From the NCBI GenBank assembly GCA_902475785.1, contig CABSAN010000001.1, positions 62,001-126,000 on the forward strand: a stretch of 64,000 nucleotides of DNA, in the 5' to 3' direction. The position numbers were made by a program, and so were the translations under genes. The notes under the pieces are model-generated. The model did no database searches, was not told where the DNA came from, and saw nothing but the letters and a program-made list of their open reading frames with translations. Each line of letters begins with the position of its first letter. The stretch's first letter is position 1. Shown here piece after piece: positions 60,940 to 64,000 of the stretch. This stretch comes from an uncultured Collinsella sp. Its GTDB lineage: Bacteria > Actinomycetota > Coriobacteriia > Coriobacteriales > Coriobacteriaceae.

Positions 60940-63239
60940 GTGCGACCGAGCGCGAGCATGTGATGCCTCCGCGGCCCCTGATGCCGTGGACGATGGCCCT
61001 GTGTGCCGGCATGTGCATGAGCTGCGTCTTGGTGCTCAACATGGTCGCTGATGCGCTGCTGAGGGAGCGGGCTCCGGCGGTCGGGCCGCTATGGGCCATT
61101 CCCGTTGCGGCGGCGGTATTCGTTGTGCTGGCTCAATCTTGTGCGCGGCTTGCCCCTTGGAAGCGGTGGCTGTATGCCGCGTCCGTCGGTCTCGTGGCGG
61201 GAGCGGTCGTCTCGGTGTGGTGGGCTGTGGGCACGCTAGGCGCCTCGAAGGCGCTCGATGGTCGAGCGGCAAGCAGCCTCGAGTTTGTCGTGCAGGGTGA
61301 TCCATCCATAAACGACGACGTGTATTCCTATACCTGCGAGGCACGCGCGGACGGTAAGAACTTGGCAACGGTTCGCCTATCGTGTGACCGCGAGCTCAAG
61401 GTCGGGGCGCACGTGCGTGTTATCGGTCGTGTTTCACGTTTTGAGAACGATGCATATGGACGATCGCGCGTGCTCCGAGGCGAGGTGCGCAAGGTTCAAG
61501 CCGTTCGGATTGTGCCGGTCGATGAGGGCTCTCCGGGCCCGCTGCTTCGGCTGCGAAATGGGCTGCTAACGTCCATCGCGCCTGCGACCGACCCGGCGCG
61601 TGCGCTCATAGCTGGTGTCGTCTGCGGTCGTTCGGCCGAGCTGCGCGCCCAGCCGGCGGGCGACTGGTTTTCGGTGACGGGAACGGCGCATCTTATTGCC
61701 GTCTCGGGCAGCCATTTGGCTATCGTGGGGTTTGTAATCGAGGGTATATTGCAAAAGACTCGGTGCTCACGTGGTCTTCAGCGGGCGATATTGGCGATAA
61801 CGCTTGTTGGCTACGCTGCCTTTACGGGCGCGTCTCCCTCGGCCGTGCGCGCGTGCTGCATGGTGTTCGCGACGCTTGTCGTAAACGGCGCGGGGCGTCG
61901 CCGGCACGGCGCATCGGCACTCTTCGTAACCATGTCCATCTTTGTGCTACTGCGGCCGACGGTGCTGTTCGAGATGGGCTTTCAGCTTTCATGTGCCAGC
62001 GTCTTAGCCATTCTGTGCTTTTGCCCCTATGCGACCTACGCTTTGGGTGAGCTGGGTGTGCCATCGGGCGTTGCCAGCATGCTTTCCGTCACGCTGTGCT
62101 CGCAACTGGCGACACTTCCCATTACCATTCCTGCATTCGGTACGTTCTCGCTCATTGCTCCGTTGGCAAATGCGGTCATCGGTCCGGTGGTGAGCGTACT
62201 GCTTGCTTTGTCCATCGTGCTGGTTCCCTTTTCGTTCGTGGGACCGTTGCGGACTTGGGCGCTCGTTGTGCCCATGATTGCCGCCCGTTGCGCGCTGTTT
62301 TTCGAGCGGCTGTTTGCCGCCGTGCCGGGTGCATCCGTGAGCGTGCCGCCCGATAGCATGTGGATTTACCTAGTGCCGTGTTTGCTGGCGGTTCTGCTTG
62401 TCCGGTGGCCGCGTCCCCGTGCACTTCCTATGGCGGTGGGGCTTGCATGCCTGGTGCTCTTGGCTGCGATTCCGTACGTCTACTGGGATCGATTCGCTCC
62501 GCCTTCGGTGACGGTGCTCGATGTGGGCCAGGCCGATGCGATTCTTATCCGCCAGGGCGGCGCAGTAGCACTCGTCGACTGCGGGCTCGACGAGCGCGTG
62601 GTGGCGGCGTTGGTCCGCAATAACGTGCACCATATCGATGCCGTCTTTGTGACGCATTGGGATGAGGACCACTGGGGTGGTCTGCCTGCCGTGCTCGAAC
62701 AGTTTTCGGTCGGAACGATTGCCGTGGCGGCTGATGCGCTGGAGGATGCTCCTGCCGAGGTGTTGAACCGACCTGGCGTGGAGTATCGGCAGGTGCGCCG
62801 TGGGGATACAGTCGACATCGGCTCATTTTGCGCCCGCGTGATGTGGCCATTCGAGTCCGTGGATGGCGAGGGAAATGAGGATTCGCTTGTCCTGCTGCTC
62901 TCTTATGTTCAGGAAGGCAAGGGCCTGCGCATACTCCTCACCGGTGATGCCGAGCTTGACCAAGAACTGGAATTCGTGCAGGAGGTGGGGGATATCGACG
63001 TACTTAAACTTGGGCATCACGGCTCTAAGGTTTCAGTTGATGGTGAGTTGCTGGACGTCCTGAAGCCCGAGCTTTCCCTCGCGAGCGCGGGCGAGGGGAA
63101 TCGATACGGCCATCCGTCCGACGCCTGCATCGATGCCGTTAAGGAAGCGGGCGGCGTGTTCGCGTGCACTATCGAACACGGCGACATTACCGTCACGCCG
63201 ACTGCGAATGGCTTTGCGATGCGATGCCAGCGACCGTGA
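60936..63239 (+). CDS. comEC: ComEC/Rec2, DNA-uptake channel
   Basis: 767 residues. N-terminal helices, extracellular OB-like domain (~95-190), competence core with AVSGSHLAIVGFVIEGIL and YAAFTGASPSAVRACCM, more helices, then a C-terminal metallo-beta-lactamase-like domain from ~525: VLDVGQADAILI, VFVTHWDEDHWGGLPAVL, KLGHHGSKVSVD. That domain may degrade the non-entering strand. ATG 60936 in an ATGA overlap with comEA. Confidence 0.94.
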   Translation: MSATEREHVMPPRPLMPWTMALCAGMCMSCVLVLNMVADALLRERAPAVGPLWAIPVAAAVFVVLAQSCARLAPWKRWLYAASVGLVAGAVVSVWWAVGTLGASKALDGRAASSLEFVVQGDPSINDDVYSYTCEARADGKNLATVRLSCDRELKVGAHVRVIGRVSRFENDAYGRSRVLRGEVRKVQAVRIVPVDEGSPGPLLRLRNGLLTSIAPATDPARALIAGVVCGRSAELRAQPAGDWFSVTGTAHLIAVSGSHLAIVGFVIEGILQKTRCSRGLQRAILAITLVGYAAFTGASPSAVRACCMVFATLVVNGAGRRRHGASALFVTMSIFVLLRPTVLFEMGFQLSCASVLAILCFCPYATYALGELGVPSGVASMLSVTLCSQLATLPITIPAFGTFSLIAPLANAVIGPVVSVLLALSIVLVPFSFVGPLRTWALVVPMIAARCALFFERLFAAVPGASVSVPPDSMWIYLVPCLLAVLLVRWPRPRALPMAVGLACLVLLAAIPYVYWDRFAPPSVTVLDVGQADAILIRQGGAVALVDCGLDERVVAALVRNNVHHIDAVFVTHWDEDHWGGLPAVLEQFSVGTIAVAADALEDAPAEVLNRPGVEYRQVRRGDTVDIGSFCARVMWPFESVDGEGNEDSLVLLLSYVQEGKGLRILLTGDAELDQELEFVQEVGDIDVLKLGHHGSKVSVDGELLDVLKPELSLASAGEGNRYGHPSDACIDAVKEAGGVFACTIEHGDITVTPTANGFAMRCQRP

Positions 63240-63247
63240 CGACGTCG

Positions 63248-63277
63248 TTGGCGTGTGGTGGGCCCCTGGGCTAGAAT
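63248..63277 (+). promoter_or_regulatory. Promoter for holA
   Basis: TTGGCG, 18-nt spacer, TAGAAT, ~40 nt before the start. Confidence 0.6.
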
Positions 63278-63317
63278 GGCACGGAGCGAATACGAAGGCC
63301 TGCGGGAGGGGAGCGCA

Positions 63318-64000
63318 ATGTCCGAAACCGGTCTGCTGCCGGCATATCTGATCGTCGGTACCGACGGAGTCAAGCGCGATCACGCCGTCTCGCGTATGAA
63401 AGCGCGTCTGGAAAAGTCGGGTATGGTCGAGTTCAACCTCGACGAGCGCGACATGACCAAGGACCCCGATATCGAGTCCATTATCGGATCGCTTAACACC
63501 TTTCCGATGGGCAGCGAGTTTCGCCTGGTAATCCTTGACGGCTGTTCAAAGCTCGCCAAGGCGGTCTCGGAGCCGCTCGTTGAGTATCTGGCAAGTCCCA
63601 GCCCCACAACGGTCTGCCTCATCATCGCCGACTCGCTTGCCAAGAACACGCGCCTGTATAAGGCGATCGCCAAGATCGACAAGAAGGCTGTGATCGATTG
63701 CTCCGGCACCAAGCGCTGGGAGCTACCGCGCCGCGTGCAGCAGATGGCGACGCAGCACGGCAAGTCGATCTCGACGGCGGCCGCCGAGGAGCTCGTCTCG
63801 CGTTCGGGTGAAAACACTCGCATGCTCGATAACGACTTGGCTAAGCTTGCTCAGATGGTCGAGGCGCCCCAGATTGAGCTTGCCGATGTGGAGCGCTGGA
63901 TTGTGCGCACTGCCGAGGTTCAACCCTGGGACTTTCTCAATGCGGTCTCGGCCCGTGACATGCGACGCTCGCTCGAGCTTTTCAATCTATTGCCCGCTAA
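63318..64000 (+). CDS. holA: DNA polymerase III delta subunit (3' truncated by window)
   Basis: First ~227 residues, open to the window end. Starts MSETGLLPAYLIVGTDGVKRDHAVSRMK; AAA+-like clamp-loader fold with FRLVILDGCSKLAKAVSEPLVEYL, SRSGENTRMLDNDLAKLA and AEVQPWDFLNAV, typical of HolA. ATG 63318 has GGAGGGGAG upstream. holA after comEC is the common Gram-positive order. Confidence 0.92.
   Translation, partial: MSETGLLPAYLIVGTDGVKRDHAVSRMKARLEKSGMVEFNLDERDMTKDPDIESIIGSLNTFPMGSEFRLVILDGCSKLAKAVSEPLVEYLASPSPTTVCLIIADSLAKNTRLYKAIAKIDKKAVIDCSGTKRWELPRRVQQMATQHGKSISTAAAEELVSRSGENTRMLDNDLAKLAQMVEAPQIELADVERWIVRTAEVQPWDFLNAVSARDMRRSLELFNLLPA

Overview
The window is a densely coded, GC-rich stretch of a bacterial chromosome that reads as core housekeeping DNA of a coriobacterial actinomycete, most likely a Collinsella species. 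This is inferred from protein style and gene order, not from a database search. Supporting signs are the actinobacterial-type integration host factor (mIHF), the zinc-type ribosomal protein L28, heavy use of TTG and GTG start codons, and a mix of actinobacterial and Firmicute-like synteny. Almost every gene is on the + strand. The exceptions are dinB, an APH-like kinase, adhE and rpmB.

Layout. 1-4 kb: the tail of a probable P-type ATPase, a large palindrome, a membrane zinc-ribbon protein, a cyclophilin and a TPR protein. 4-10.9 kb: the elongation (rod) operon mreB-mreC-mreD-PBP2-rodA plus a DUF697-like protein. 10.9-13.6 kb: a radical SAM pair. 13.6-17.7 kb: rplU-rpmA, then obgE-nadD-yqeK-rsfS. 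17.7-19.9 kb: a REP-associated transposase (RAYT) with three matching palindromes, and convergent dinB. 20-30.2 kb: rpsP-khpA-rimM-trmD-lepB, glyQ-glyS, the ppdK regulator and ppdK, rplS. 30.2-36.4 kb: rnhB, then yraN-comM-dprA-trmFO-xerC. 36.5-46.8 kb: rpsB-tsf, then pyrH-frr-uppS-cdsA-dxr-rseP-ispG-proS. 46.9-51.6 kb (mostly - strand): APH-like kinase, adhE, a second and apparently eroded RAYT with its own palindromes (on +), and rpmB. 51.6-57.4 kb: pyrimidine operon pyrR-pyrB-pyrC-pyrK-pyrD-pyrF behind a structured leader. 57.5-60 kb: mIHF-gmk-rpoZ-thiI. 60.1-64 kb: comEA-comEC and the start of holA.

The genes form coherent modules: cell-wall elongation (MreBCD/PBP2/RodA, UppS for the lipid carrier), ribosome production and maturation, isoprenoid synthesis (Dxr, IspG, UppS), de novo UMP synthesis, pyruvate/ethanol metabolism (PPDK and its regulator, AdhE), and DNA uptake and processing (ComEA, ComEC, DprA, ComM).

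The most interesting signals are not genes. (1) An identical 20-bp element, a TTTGGT direct repeat at 11-bp spacing, lies upstream of both competence-related operons, 29 kb apart. (2) Two different RAYT transposases each sit among their own family of short palindromes; one palindrome covers the dinB stop codon and one reads through as the C-terminus of the second RAYT. (3) xerC appears to start at an AUA codon overlapping the trmFO stop. (4) The RseP-like protease carries a winged-helix-like insertion. (5) The adhE and pyr upstream regions carry candidate regulatory structures. No CRISPR array, prophage, rRNA or tRNA gene was recognised.
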